Part shown: piece after piece, positions 9,047-18,317 of the stretch
How the letters are laid out: each line of letters opens with the position of its first letter
How positions within the stretch are numbered: the first letter of the stretch is position 1
Assembly (NCBI GenBank): GCA_024233875.1
Contig: JACKPB010000007.1
Location: 124,001-188,000, forward strand
Length of the DNA: 64,000 bases
Direction: 5' to 3'
Source of the DNA: Leptospiraceae bacterium
Lineage (GTDB): Bacteria; Spirochaetota; Leptospiria; Leptospirales; Leptospiraceae
Notes under the pieces: model-generated
What the model was told of the DNA's origin: nothing
The model's database searches: none
What the model saw: the letters and a program-made list of their open reading frames with translations, nothing else
Made by a program: the position numbers and the translations under genes

Positions 9047-9385
9047 CTAATCCAAATAATCTTCATCATAGGTTCCGGGGTCCCCAAATCCGGAAAAATC
9101 CTCGGCAGATGCGATTTTAATTTCAGATTCTATCATATGCAAAAACGAACTCAAAACGTATTCCGTTAAACCACCATCAGGAATGGTGGGATCGATCACA
9201 TTCCCTTTTCCGTCAGTATTGGGTGTAAACTGACCGAAGCGGATGTAATTCTTAAAAAAACTTTCCTACATATTCTCAATCCAATACTTCTTGCCTTTTC
9301 CCTCCGGCAATGACTGAATTCATTTTCTTATCCAGGCTTCTGCTTCTTCTCTTGTCACATATTTCCTTTTAAATAGATCTTTCAT
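9047..9385 (-). pseudogene. Small decayed gene with two in-frame stops
   Basis: Reading from ATG at 9385 gives MKDLFKRKYVTREEAEAWIR, an in-frame TGA at 9322-9320, SLPEGKGKKYWIEN, a TAG at 9268-9266, and then 73 open codons (FKNYIRFGQFTPNTDGKGN, ending GDPGTYDEDYLD) to 9047. The coherent acidic-rich translation across both stops suggests a recently inactivated gene of about 112 residues. I do not recognise the family. It lies upstream of hsdR and in the same direction. Confidence 0.45.
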
Positions 9386-9843
9386 TTTAAATTCCTTTTT
9401 CTTTTTCCATCATTCTAGCGGAAGGGTAAGACATAGTATGAGGGAATTTTGCAAAATTTTGATCTCATCCCTCCGAATTGATCTAAAAAAAGATGATTTT
9501 CTACTCACAGTGGGAGAGAGAAACTTGTGAGAAGTATTGGTTCTCTCGGGAATAAATTACGGATTTGGAAGCAGGCTAGTTCGTTCCATTTATGGCACGT
9601 TAATCTAGACAAACAATATTCCTATAGACAATTTTTTCTTATGAAAAATGTTGTATGGTCACAGATCTTTAAAAGAAAAGATGCATGATTCTGTGCCCTA
9701 GATGAAGGTCAATCTAGTTGAATTTGTAGTACAGACTAGGACATTTGGTCTGTCTGTCAGAAAAATTCAGCCAGTCCAAACAAAGGCTACTCTTGAACGT
9801 TATGTGCTAAACAAGAAATAGTACAATTGAGGAAATAATATTT
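9386..9843. other. Non-coding spacer between the restriction locus and the GNAT gene
   Basis: No convincing gene is visible in these 458 bp. A weak inverted repeat (GAGGGA and TCCCTC) occurs near 9440-9475. A GTTATGT-like integron core near 9798 has no partner. The ribosome site for the next gene (TTGAGGAAA) is at the right end. Confidence 0.4.
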
Positions 9844-10461
9844 ATGGAGATAACTAAAGGACTATCGAACAATAACAAAGGTCTTGTTGCAGATTTATTC
9901 CTAAATGCTCTTGGAGAAAAATTTACTCCCATTCTTGGTGATAAAATTAGAGCAAAACAATTGCTTGAGTCATCGATACATCCCAACAATTGTTTTTCTG
10001 CTACGACGGATACAGAATTATTGGGAATATTAGCTTTTCAAATCAATGATACAAATTTCTTATCAATTACATTTAATAAAATCATTTCTGTTTATGGTCT
10101 TATAAATGGTATCATAAAGGCTATCGGTCTTTCATTATTAGTTCATAATTCAAGTTCCGATGAAATTTACCTCGAAGCAATTGCTGTATGCGAATCTGCT
10201 CGTGGCAAAAGGGTAGGAACACAACTCATTGAAGCTCTATTCCTATTCGCTAAAGAAAATAATTTTAAATCAATAACATTGCAGGTAATAGACATAAATC
10301 CAAATGCGAAAAAGCTTTATGAAAGAATGGGTTTTGTAGTTGTGAAAAGGACGAGAATATGGCCCATAAACTTAATCATCAAATTCCCTTTTAAAGAAGT
10401 ATTTTTAATGAAGAAGGAAATTTATACCGGTTTTCATAAATACTTGCGTATTTCTTCTTAA
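9844..10461 (+). CDS. GNAT-family N-acetyltransferase
   Basis: This 205-residue protein transfers an acetyl group from acetyl-CoA to an unknown amine. The acetyl-CoA-binding motif A is seen as AVCESARGKRVGTQLIEALF (about residues 115-134), followed by ITLQVIDINPNAKKLYERMG and FVVVKR, typical of the GNAT C-terminal half. The start has an upstream GAGGA ribosome site. The last 36 coding bases (10424-10459) match, in 34 of 36 positions, an interspersed repeat in non-coding DNA at 56296-56331, so the C-terminus may come from a repeat insertion. It stands alone between long non-coding stretches, which fits an accessory gene. Confidence 0.85.
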   Translation: MEITKGLSNNNKGLVADLFLNALGEKFTPILGDKIRAKQLLESSIHPNNCFSATTDTELLGILAFQINDTNFLSITFNKIISVYGLINGIIKAIGLSLLVHNSSSDEIYLEAIAVCESARGKRVGTQLIEALFLFAKENNFKSITLQVIDINPNAKKLYERMGFVVVKRTRIWPINLIIKFPFKEVFLMKKEIYTGFHKYLRISS

Positions 10462-10804
10462 AGTATGTAGCCATCTTATAGCTCATTTTTATGTGAATGC
10501 TCAAACCTTCTATAAATGACTATAATTCTGAAGATTTCATGTTCACCGTAAGCATCAAAACTCTCTATCAGGTTCATTAAGAAGAAGTTAGAAAGAATAC
10601 TAGTGTATACTAGGAGCTATAGCTTGCAGGATGCCGCTTTGGAGTTCTTCTCAAAATTTCCGACCTGTAATACCTCAGAGGAAGCCGAAACCCTTTTCTA
10701 ATCCATCATAAGATGAGGCGAAATTTGCGGTTACCCCTATGGAGTAAAACTACATATACTGTCTTACAGTAAGAAATTTCTTTTAAGCCATAATATATTT
10801 TGGA
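10462..10804. other. Non-coding spacer
   Basis: Downstream of the GNAT gene no ORF, terminator or recognisable RNA gene is seen. The right end passes into the promoter of the metallo-beta-lactamase-fold gene. Confidence 0.3.
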
Positions 10805-10833
10805 TTGACATTAGCTTTAAGTAAGACTACTAT
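10805..10833 (+). promoter_or_regulatory. Probable sigma-70-type promoter of the MBL-fold gene
   Basis: A perfect -35 TTGACA (10805-10810), a 17-bp spacer and TACTAT (10828-10833) give a predicted start about 60 bp upstream of the ATG at 10900. This is a sequence match only. Confidence 0.55.
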
Positions 10834-10899
10834 CCTATATAGCAAAATCGAGATAATATATCTAGCTACCAAAATCTGATATTGCGAGGTAAACATTAT

Positions 10900-11850
10900 A
10901 TGAAGAAATTTTTAAAAATATTTCTATCAGTAATTATTATTATCATGTTAATTATTTTTTGTATTATAAGTTTGAATGGAATAGGCAAGGAAATTCCTAA
11001 TGAAAAAATAATTCATCATACTGAACCCGAAATAAAAACTAATCATAAAATTTCTTTAAATGTAATCGAAACTGCATTCGGGAGAACATTAGAAGGATTT
11101 GTAAGAGCGGGAGGAAGTTTCTTTAAGGAAAAATTAATATCTCACAATGCTGTTGTCATTAAACACCCAAAAGGAAATATAATGATCGATGGTGGATTGG
11201 GAATGAGAGAAGGACAGGATTTCAAACAAATTCCATTCTATTTAAAGCCATTCTTTTATTATAAATTCAAACAACCTGCAAAAGATGTATTAGATAAATA
11301 TAATATTAAAATAAATAAAATCATTCTAACACATATGCATTGGGATCATGTGGGATCGATACGAGATTTTGAATCTATGGAAGTGATAACAAGGAAAGAA
11401 GAGTTTGAATTTGCAAAAACAGAAAAGGCAGAACCACCTGCTTATATAAAATCTCAGTATCTAGATTCTGAAAATTTTACTCTAATAGAGTTCTCAAATA
11501 TTCCTTATGAAATATTTTCTAAAAGCTTTGATATTTACAATGACGGAAGTATTGTTTTGGTTCCACTTGAGGGACATTCTCCAGGTTCGATTGGGATATT
11601 TGTAAATATTTCTCAAAAGGAAAGATATTTTTTTATAGGAGATATAACCTGGATGTTGGAAGGAATTATTTATTCTTCTCATAAGTATTACATTAGCAGT
11701 TTGCTTGTTGATTTCAATAAAGAGAATTTAGGGAAAGAGATCAATCGAATTCACCAATTTGCGAAACTTCATCCGGAAATTAGAATTATTCCTTCCCATG
11801 ATTTTGTAGCTTACTGGGGCATAGAAAGATTGAATTTGTTTGATCAATAA
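10900..11850 (+). CDS. Membrane-anchored metallo-beta-lactamase-fold hydrolase
   Basis: The 316-residue protein has an N-terminal hydrophobic segment (residues about 4-26, rich in Ile/Leu) that is a signal anchor, then an MBL fold. The metal motif HMHWDHVGS is clear (HxHxDH), preceded by MIDGGLGMREGQDF and followed by PLEGHSPGSIGIFV, FFIGDITWM and a late SHDFVAYWG. These are the usual zinc ligands. The substrate is unknown; the family includes lactonases and other hydrolases, probably acting outside the cytoplasm. ATG at 10900 is preferred over the upstream in-frame TTG at 10882 because GCGAGG lies about 10 nt before it. It is monocistronic. Confidence 0.85.
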   Translation: MKKFLKIFLSVIIIIMLIIFCIISLNGIGKEIPNEKIIHHTEPEIKTNHKISLNVIETAFGRTLEGFVRAGGSFFKEKLISHNAVVIKHPKGNIMIDGGLGMREGQDFKQIPFYLKPFFYYKFKQPAKDVLDKYNIKINKIILTHMHWDHVGSIRDFESMEVITRKEEFEFAKTEKAEPPAYIKSQYLDSENFTLIEFSNIPYEIFSKSFDIYNDGSIVLVPLEGHSPGSIGIFVNISQKERYFFIGDITWMLEGIIYSSHKYYISSLLVDFNKENLGKEINRIHQFAKLHPEIRIIPSHDFVAYWGIERLNLFDQ

Positions 11851-12198
11851 ATTTTAAAGTCTATTAATTTCATTATTTATCGGACTCGACTTTCACCATA
11901 CGAACTATCTATTTTCTTTACCTCCGTCAATAGACGATTCAAACCATATACTTTTTTATTTTTGTCCATATGTAATGTGTTAAATCTACTATTTTTATAT
12001 CCTACTTATTAACTCACCTTACACAATTTTTTTTCTTTTTAACATTTTAATTTTTTTAAACCATAATCGTATTTTACTAATGGATCGATAAAAATATGGG
12101 TTTATGGACAAATTCACCACTAATCCAAAGAATCGTTACATTCATTCGAAACTGTTCATTAGCAGATTCTCCTGAATGCAATACTTCTTCCGATTGAT
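11851..12198. other. Non-coding spacer with a partial MITE-like copy
   Basis: These 348 bp between convergent genes hold no ORF of note. Positions 12007-12106 match the left half of the MITE-like element at 46262-46443. Confidence 0.5.
12007..12106. repeat. Partial copy of a MITE-like element
   Basis: It begins TTATTAACTCACCTTACACA, like the terminal repeats elsewhere, then a T-rich tract, ACATTTTAATTTTT, CATATTTTACTAAT-like and GATCGATAAAAATA sequence matching the 46262 copy. The distal terminal repeat is missing. Confidence 0.6.
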
Positions 12199-13110
12199 TT
12201 ATTTCAGGGGTGGTGCTACTTCCATAGGATTGAGGCCATTGGCAGCCCAGGCAAATGCCTGACCGAGATTCAATCCATCCAATTGAGCCATCTCTTTTTC
12301 GGGAATGGAAAAGGAAAACAAATCAAAGTTTTCTTTCATTCTTTTTTCTTTTGTACTTTTCGTAAGGATAGCGTAACCTTTTTGCAATGCCCATCTTAGA
12401 AGTAATTTTGCTTCGGATACATTTAAATCTTTGGAAATTGTATGGATGAGACTCTGAGCTTTTTCTTTTTTCTCGGAAAGAACGCCTCCACCCTGCCCTT
12501 CTTCTTTTCTCCAATCGGAGAGAGGAGCTAGAGAGCTATAAGCAATTGGTTCGATCCCGTTCTGTTTCATAAATTCTGTAACTTTCACCTGAGCACAAAG
12601 TGGGTGAAATTCAATTTGATTGGTTTCAGGTTTATCCATTCCGGCATCTAAAATTTCCCGGATTCTAATTTCATCATAATTCGAAACTCCGATATGCTTT
12701 GTTAGGCCAATCTTTTTTAGTTCTACCAATGCCCTCCATTGTTCTAATCTTAGTTCCGATAGCGGAGCATGAATTAAGTACAGATCTACATAATCCAAAT
12801 TTAGCAATTGAAGTTGGCTTTTCAATGTGTTGAGCGTATCTTCATAATTTTTTTCCTGCATACCCCATAATTTATTTCCCGGAAATACTTTCGTTGTTAT
12901 AAAAATTTCATCTCTTGCAATACCGGAGTTCTTAATCGCAGCTCCAGTTCCCTCTTCATTATTGTATGCCTCAGCAGAATCAATATGCCTAAATCCCGAT
13001 TCTAGAGCCAATTTTACACTTTGTTCCGATTCCTCCTTAGAGATTTGGTAGGTTCCATATCCTACGAGTGGCATTCCCAGTTTATTTTTTGATGATTGAG
13101 TTATCTCCAT
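12199..13110 (-). CDS. Aldo/keto reductase
   Basis: This NAD(P)H-dependent (beta/alpha)8 oxidoreductase of about 303 residues reduces an unknown carbonyl substrate. Motifs include MPLVGYGTYQIS, GFRHIDSAEAYNNEEGTGAA (catalytic Asp and Tyr), ITTKVFPGN, YVDLYLIHAPL, IGVSNYDE, NQIEFHPL and LLRWALQKGYAILTKSTKEK (cofactor binding). The longer frame begins at 13182, but AGAAAGGA sits about 10 nt before the ATG at 13110. It is divergent from the AraC regulator at 13296, which probably controls it. Confidence 0.88.
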   Translation of the reverse strand: MEITQSSKNKLGMPLVGYGTYQISKEESEQSVKLALESGFRHIDSAEAYNNEEGTGAAIKNSGIARDEIFITTKVFPGNKLWGMQEKNYEDTLNTLKSQLQLLNLDYVDLYLIHAPLSELRLEQWRALVELKKIGLTKHIGVSNYDEIRIREILDAGMDKPETNQIEFHPLCAQVKVTEFMKQNGIEPIAYSSLAPLSDWRKEEGQGGGVLSEKKEKAQSLIHTISKDLNVSEAKLLLRWALQKGYAILTKSTKEKRMKENFDLFSFSIPEKEMAQLDGLNLGQAFAWAANGLNPMEVAPPLK

Positions 13111-13243
13111 ACGATCCATGTCCTTTCTGAATAAATGATTGTTTTCAACTTTGAATCTTATCAGAATCGAAGGATGATTCAATACTCATTCCTGTTTAAT
13201 ATTGCCTAATCCTACAAATGAACCATTTTTTATGAATTAATTC

Positions 13244-13272
13244 TTGCATTTTATAGTATATTCTTGTATTAC
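13244..13272 (+). promoter_or_regulatory. Candidate promoter of the AraC-family gene
   Basis: TTGCAT (13244-13249), a 17-bp spacer and TATTAC (13267-13272) are followed by GAAGG and the ATG at 13296. A direct repeat of ATTCTTG[CT]ATT (about 13240-13250 and 13260-13270) overlaps both boxes and could be a regulator site. Confidence 0.4.
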
Positions 13273-13295
13273 TTTGTTTTTATGAAGGTTTGCAA

Positions 13296-14180
13296 ATGAA
13301 GACTCTAAAGCATCAAATGATCCAATTGCTGGAAGAAATTTTGCTTGAAAACAAGGTACACCAACCTCAGGTTTCCGGAGTCACACTCTTTCAGATCAAA
13401 AATTCCTTCAACCGTTGTCCGTTTGCCTATAATTCTGAAATCATCATTCTTGCTCGGGGAAGCAAAAATGTATACCTGGGAAGTGAGATTATTTCCTATG
13501 ATTCTTCAAATTACCTGGTCCTCCCGATTCCCCTACCCGCTGAATGTTCGGGAGAAACAATCGAGGGAAAGGCTATTTTGGGAATGAGTATCACAATAGA
13601 ACCTCTAGATATTAGTGAAATGCTTCTCGCTATGGAATTATTCCCGCAGGAACCGAAGCATGTTCCCCGAGGGATCTACAGTTCACCACTGAATGAACCT
13701 TTACTTGAATCCTGTGTACGACTATTGAAGGCTATACAAAATACTCAGGACGAAAGGATTCTAGCACCATTGATCAAAAAAGAAATACTTTATAGAATAC
13801 TACAGGATGAAAAAGGACACGTACTACAATCCCTGGCCGAAAATAATAGAAAATTCTATATAATATCTAAAGTATTACAAAGAATACACAAGTCATACAA
13901 CCAAAATTTTGATATGCAAAGTCTTGCTAAAGACAATGGGATGAGTAGTTCCAAATTTCATAGCTTGTTTAAATCCGTAACGAATATGTCCCCCCTGCAA
14001 TACATAAAAAACATTCGATTGCATAAGGCTAGAGAATTTATGATTCAGGAAGGATTGAATGCCACCCTAGCCTCACATAAAGTAGGTTATGAAAGCACAT
14101 CTCAGTTCAATCGGGAGTACAAGAGACTCTTCGGGTCAACTCCCGGTAAGGACACTTTATCACAAAGAGAAGATCGTTAG
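13296..14180 (+). CDS. AraC-family transcriptional regulator
   Basis: This 294-residue regulator has an N-terminal AraC_N-type effector domain (about 1-180; PLPAECSGETIEGKAILGMS, LLKAIQNTQDERILAPLIKK) and a C-terminal double helix-turn-helix (about 190-285; MQSLAKDNGMSSSKFHSLFK, SPLQYIKNIRLHKAREFM, GYESTSQFNREYKRLFGSTP). ATG at 13296 follows GAAGG by 7 nt, preferred over the TTG at 13290. It is divergently paired with the aldo/keto reductase, a common arrangement in this subfamily, so it probably activates that gene in response to an unknown compound. Confidence 0.9.
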   Translation: MKTLKHQMIQLLEEILLENKVHQPQVSGVTLFQIKNSFNRCPFAYNSEIIILARGSKNVYLGSEIISYDSSNYLVLPIPLPAECSGETIEGKAILGMSITIEPLDISEMLLAMELFPQEPKHVPRGIYSSPLNEPLLESCVRLLKAIQNTQDERILAPLIKKEILYRILQDEKGHVLQSLAENNRKFYIISKVLQRIHKSYNQNFDMQSLAKDNGMSSSKFHSLFKSVTNMSPLQYIKNIRLHKAREFMIQEGLNATLASHKVGYESTSQFNREYKRLFGSTPGKDTLSQREDR

Positions 14181-15077
14181 AAGACTAGACAGAGGATACA
14201 TTGATTTAAAATCAATTCCGACCCCTACCCAAACAAATTTTTCAGAATTTTAGTGCAAATCGTTTGCACTAATTTAAAAAAACCAATAAAATCAATGGTT
14301 TTTGAGGGGGGAAGGGTATTCCCCTTCGACTAAGCTCAGGGTGCGCGTAAGAAAATCCATTTAACCAAAAGAGTTCTTCCCTACAACCGGGATCTCGATA
14401 CAATTTTTACAATAACTTCAATACAAATGCGAAGAGAGATGAAGGTAGATATTTTCGAAAAGGGCGATCACCGAATCTTCTGCTCCATCCGGAACGTCTT
14501 CAAATAACCAATTCTTTCCTATGAACAAATGGACGGATAGAATTTTCAAGAAGGGGAGCGTCAGCTTTATCAATATAGATTTCACCATTAGGTTTCTAGT
14601 CATTTTCAAAAGTATTAGCAGATTCACAATAGGTTTAGAATTATAATGATTACATACCATATCCAGAAAAACACAATTATTATTGAAAACTGGTATGTAT
14701 TCATTTTCTAAAGGTTTACTCATTCTTAGAAAATTCGGCTATAAAATGGATACATACCGTATTAGAAAAAATGAAATTATTTATGAGAATTGGTATATGA
14801 CAGAAAAGTAGACAAAGGATGATTTTGAACAATGACTCTTTTTATATTAGAAATCTATGGAATGCTTAAAAGTCATTAGCAATTAGTGTAGTATTAGTAC
14901 ACCAAATTTAATATCACTTTCTTATTACAAATCAATAAATGCTTGAAGAGAGAAGAGAGTGAAAATTATTTTATAAAAAAATTATATATAGAAGTTCCTA
15001 TACTATAGAAATCCTAGGAAACAATCCTCTTTAAAGAATGTGGGGTGTTTCCTTTGCCTAATTAAAGGAAAAAGAAA
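14181..15077. other. Repeat-bearing non-coding region
   Basis: The 897 bp hold a divergent copy of the composite repeat (14235-14500), ATACC-type repeats around 14653-14697 (inverted) and 14730-14800, and at 15018-15051 a hairpin-capable sequence with arms GGAAACA and TGTTTCC just upstream of the lipoprotein operon. A 101-codon open frame on the minus strand (14418-14723) lies within repeats and was not called. Confidence 0.5.
14235..14500. repeat. Divergent copy of the composite repeat, with the AGTGCAAAT palindrome
   Basis: The order matches the copy at 49655-49900: TTTTCAGAATTTTAGTGC with a palindrome (TTAGTGCAAA, TCG, TTTGCACTAA at 14250-14272), ATAAAATCAA, a CCCTTCGACTAAGCTCAGGG block near 14331, then GGGATCTCGATACAATTTTT and GAAGGTAGAT blocks. 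Similarity falls off in the second half. Confidence 0.65.
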
Positions 15078-16199
15078 ATGAGTTACCGCATACTTCCTTA
15101 TGGAAAAAAACTTAGTTTTGGAATGTTTCTTTTATTTGCCATCCAGAGTTGTTCAACACCTCAAATCGCTCAATTGAAAGAAACCCCTCCAGATTTAGAA
15201 AAACTTGAAGACTTTGATACTAAAACTAAAATCAATCTAAAAAAAGTAGGTCTATTAGTAGATTCTCATACAGAGCTAGCTTTAGCAGGTGAATTTGGAA
15301 GCAGTTTTAAGAAGGCTACCTCAGATCTTGTTTCCAGTTTGGGAGGAGTAGAAGTTGTAAAAGAAAAAAAAAGCTGGGAACAACAGAAAGCGGAACAAAA
15401 TCGAGAACTAAAGAAATTTCTGAAGCAACTCCAATTAGAACAAAAATTTGGTAATCAAGAATCCAAGATCAAAAAAGTAGAAACTAAATTTTCTGCCTGG
15501 TATGAAATTCATTCCAATCTCACCGGTGCTACCTCTAGAGTAATCTATCACCCCCCAAGGGAAATTGTAGTGAAAGATAAGGATGGAAATGAAAGAATTG
15601 AAATGAGCCAGCCTTATTGGAGAGCTAGTGTGACTGCCTATGTTTACTTTAAGGTAGTTCAGACAAACCCCGGACAACCATCGGAAGTGATACTTTTACG
15701 TAACATCCACAATAGTTTTCACAAAATTTTTCTCACTGAACCCAAAAAAGCCGAAGTGATAGCATTGTATCCTGAAGCCATCCTATACTGTTATGAGGAC
15801 ATTCGTGAAAAATTACAGGAGTTGTTTCCTGTAAAAACGGTACTCACTCAAATGTTGGATGGGAAATCAGTAGGAAAAATAAAAGGAGGCTTAGATCTAG
15901 ATCTTACAGTAGGTCGAAAATTTGAACTTTACCTAAAAGAGTTTATGCCAACTCTAATTGGGGAAAGAGAGGTTTATCAAAAAGTGGGTACACTAACTCT
16001 TTTTGAAATCGGGGAAACGGAATCCTGGGGAAAAATATCCGGTCCTCTTATTTTGGGATTGGGAGATACGAAGGAAGTAAAACTAGGAGTGGAAGCAATC
16101 ATCTTACCCGAACGTAGAACTATAATAGATTTTGTATGGCGCAAAATAAAATCAACCTTAGGTATAAAAGGCAATAACTTCTTGGAGGCAAAAAAATGA
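15078..16199 (+). CDS. Lipoprotein, CsgG/FlgT-like, first of a paralogous tandem pair
   Basis: The 373-residue protein has a basic N-terminus, a hydrophobic stretch and a relaxed spirochaetal lipobox (LFAIQSC, Cys about residue 25). A region near residues 60-100 (LVDSHTELALAGEFGSSFKK, SSLGGVEVV) recalls the CsgG-type fold. The C-terminal third (VGKIKGGLDLDLTVGRKFEL) recalls FlgT-like or SH3-like beta domains. It shares motif order with the next gene: SLGGVEVV, YHPPREIVV, PEAILYCYEDIREKLQELFP. An AAAGGA ribosome site precedes ATG, and the stop overlaps the next start (ATGA). A surface or periplasmic structural role is a guess; function is unknown. Confidence 0.7.
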   Translation: MSYRILPYGKKLSFGMFLLFAIQSCSTPQIAQLKETPPDLEKLEDFDTKTKINLKKVGLLVDSHTELALAGEFGSSFKKATSDLVSSLGGVEVVKEKKSWEQQKAEQNRELKKFLKQLQLEQKFGNQESKIKKVETKFSAWYEIHSNLTGATSRVIYHPPREIVVKDKDGNERIEMSQPYWRASVTAYVYFKVVQTNPGQPSEVILLRNIHNSFHKIFLTEPKKAEVIALYPEAILYCYEDIREKLQELFPVKTVLTQMLDGKSVGKIKGGLDLDLTVGRKFELYLKEFMPTLIGEREVYQKVGTLTLFEIGETESWGKISGPLILGLGDTKEVKLGVEAIILPERRTIIDFVWRKIKSTLGIKGNNFLEAKK

Positions 16200-17197
16200 A
16201 ATCGTATCTTTACTTATTTCCATTGTATTTAATCATTCATTGTACGGGTGTGAATCTTTTGGAGACTCCAATTACTGAAAAAGATAGATTTTCTATTCAG
16301 GACAAGGATAAACAACCTAATATTCGTATATCTAACCAAAAAGTTATAGTCTCCTCCGGTATAAAAATGGATGTACTGAAAGACTATAACGATATTCTTA
16401 ATGCTATGACTATTGAAGCTGTAGGGAATCTGGGAGGAGTAGAAATCGTTGAACGAAGAGACCTTCTTCAGATCGCTAAGGAAAGAAAACTCATTGATAA
16501 AACAAAGTTTGAAGATCTATCCAAAAATCAAAAACTTGGAATTGAAACTGCTATTCCTGAATCCGAATTGAACAAAATTCAAAAAGATCTACAATTCTAT
16601 AAAGTAAATGCTACACTAAATAATGCCAAGATGGATGTTGTATACAACCCACCTTCAAGTAGCGTGGATGAAAAAACGGGTAAAGTAACAAACTTCCCGG
16701 CGTCCTGGAAAGTAATCGTTGAAGCCGAATTAGAAGTATTCGCAGAGAACTCGGATAGTAAGGAAATCTTCAGAGATACATATAAAGAATCTTATTCTGA
16801 TACTCTCTCAGAGCCCCCTCCCGAAGGCTCTGCCCACCAATATCTCCCTAAGGCGATAGAGTATTGTATCGAAGATGCAGAATATGGACTTCAATCAATT
16901 ATTCCTATGAAAACCTATGTTCTTGCTACACGTGGAGGAAAGAAATTTGCAATGATCCTCGGTGGGAAGATTCACAAAATCAAAAAAGGTAGACAATTTG
17001 ATTTGTTCAAGCTTCCTACTGATTTAGAACCTGCATCTACCGTTACAATCTTTCAGGTGAACTCAGAAGATTCATGGGGAGAAATTACAGGCAATCCTGA
17101 ATTGATTTTTCCTGGAGCTGAAGTTGTACTTCGTCCTAAGAAATTCAACATTCTTGCGAAAATATGGAGATTTCTGGAATCAAACTTAGGATTATAA
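16196..17197 (+). CDS. Lipoprotein, CsgG/FlgT-like, second of a paralogous tandem pair
   Basis: The 333-residue protein starts in an ATGA overlap with its paralogue. Signal peptide MKSYLYLFPLYLIIHC ends in a lipobox Cys at residue 16. The segment NLGGVEIVERRDLLQIAKER resembles the conserved helix of CsgG-type outer-membrane lipoproteins. YNPPSSSV and LPKAIEYCIEDAEYGLQSII align with the upstream gene. The C-terminus has KTYVLATRGGKKFAMILGGK, a beta-barrel-like small domain. The pair likely forms one complex or serves related envelope roles; no pathway can be assigned. A strong terminator follows at 17221. Confidence 0.7.
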   Translation: MKSYLYLFPLYLIIHCTGVNLLETPITEKDRFSIQDKDKQPNIRISNQKVIVSSGIKMDVLKDYNDILNAMTIEAVGNLGGVEIVERRDLLQIAKERKLIDKTKFEDLSKNQKLGIETAIPESELNKIQKDLQFYKVNATLNNAKMDVVYNPPSSSVDEKTGKVTNFPASWKVIVEAELEVFAENSDSKEIFRDTYKESYSDTLSEPPPEGSAHQYLPKAIEYCIEDAEYGLQSIIPMKTYVLATRGGKKFAMILGGKIHKIKKGRQFDLFKLPTDLEPASTVTIFQVNSEDSWGEITGNPELIFPGAEVVLRPKKFNILAKIWRFLESNLGL

Positions 17198-17220
17198 AAA
17201 TAATGAAACCATAAGAAAGG

Positions 17221-17281
17221 TACTTTAGGATTTGAGGAATCTCTCAGAATAAGGGATTCCTAATCTCTAAAGTATATTTTT
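17221..17281 (+). terminator. Rho-independent terminator of the lipoprotein pair
   Basis: Imperfect long hairpin: TACTTTAGGATTTGAGGAAT pairs with GGATTCCTAATCTCTAAAGT, followed by ATATTTTTG. It lies 24 bp after the stop codon. Confidence 0.7.
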
Positions 17282-18006
17282 GTAGACAATTTTGAATGAT
17301 CACTCAATGAGATCGGGATAGAAAACTACAATCCTAAGGGAAAGATAAATCTACCATCCCTATCTTAGTTTTCAATTGAATTTCATCTAATAATTCTTCT
17401 ATAGTCACTTTCAAAAAGATTTGAGTATTCAAAAAAGAATCAGTAATGAATTGGCTACGTACCGTAATATGAAAACTGGAAGTATTTATGAGAATTGGTA
17501 TATATTTGAATCTTTCCCACAGTTCACTGCTAAGAAAATTGTAAGAATCAGTCTAAATCACTAGTGAAATTTTCAGGTAAAGCGATCATTGTACTACAAC
17601 AGAATTATTGGATAGAAAATTGCTCTTTCACTCTGGATCTCGATGCAATTTTTAACCACCCCCTGCCCCCTCCAAAGGAGGGGAGTCCTTAGATGAAATA
17701 TTTTCTCTATTAAGTATTTATGTAATACTTAGCTAGTAAAATCCTTCAACCAGAATAGAGGCTTCCAACCAAAATATCCCCCAACAAAAAACCAGCCTTT
17801 CCATCCTGATTCTAGAGAAATACAGGTTCCATTGCCTGCCCGGCACGAGGGCACGGAAGAAAATCCTCCCTATAGAAATTCTTATCTTCGAGAGTAAATA
17901 GTATCGACAACTTTCGAGCGAAAGGAACCTTGTATGACGATCGAGCATCAGGATGGAAAGTTGCCCTTCGACTACACTCAGGGACCGAAATTGACCCACG
18001 TCAAAG

Positions 18007-18243
18007 GTAGTAGAAGAGAATCCTACTCCAAAACCGGGATCTCGATAGAATTTTTACAATAACTGTAATACGAACCTAAAACGGGATGAAGGTAGATCCT
18101 ATCAAAAAGGGAAAAAATCACTCGATCACCGAATCCGTCGAATAGAAGAAGAGGCTTCCAACCAAAGTTTCTCCCAATAAAAAACCAGCCTTTCCATCCT
18201 GATTCCAGAGAAATACAGGTTCCATTGCCTGCCCGGCACGAGG
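18007..18243. repeat. Repeat family A, copy 1
   Basis: The block runs from AGAAGAGAATCCTACTCC through CCGGGATCTCGATAGAATTT, CGAACCTAAAACGGGATGAA and GAGGCTTCCAACCAAAG to TGCCTGCCCGGCACGAGGG. Near-identical blocks occur at 48186-48420 and 49786-50004. Truncated copies lie at 17740-17850 and 14385-14500. Confidence 0.8.
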
Positions 18244-18317
18244 GCACAGTGATATTTCTCTGTGTAAACTAATTCATTACTCAATATTTTTTAATTTTCC
18301 TATTAAATCGGAACAAA

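Noticed and set aside
9793..9815. GTTATGT-like core suggesting an integron attC site beside the GNAT gene
   Set aside because: No complementary core or imperfect inverted structure within 120 bp and no integrase.
14418..14723. 101-codon minus-strand ORF in the spacer
   Set aside because: It overlaps repeat blocks and has no ribosome site or recognisable protein character.
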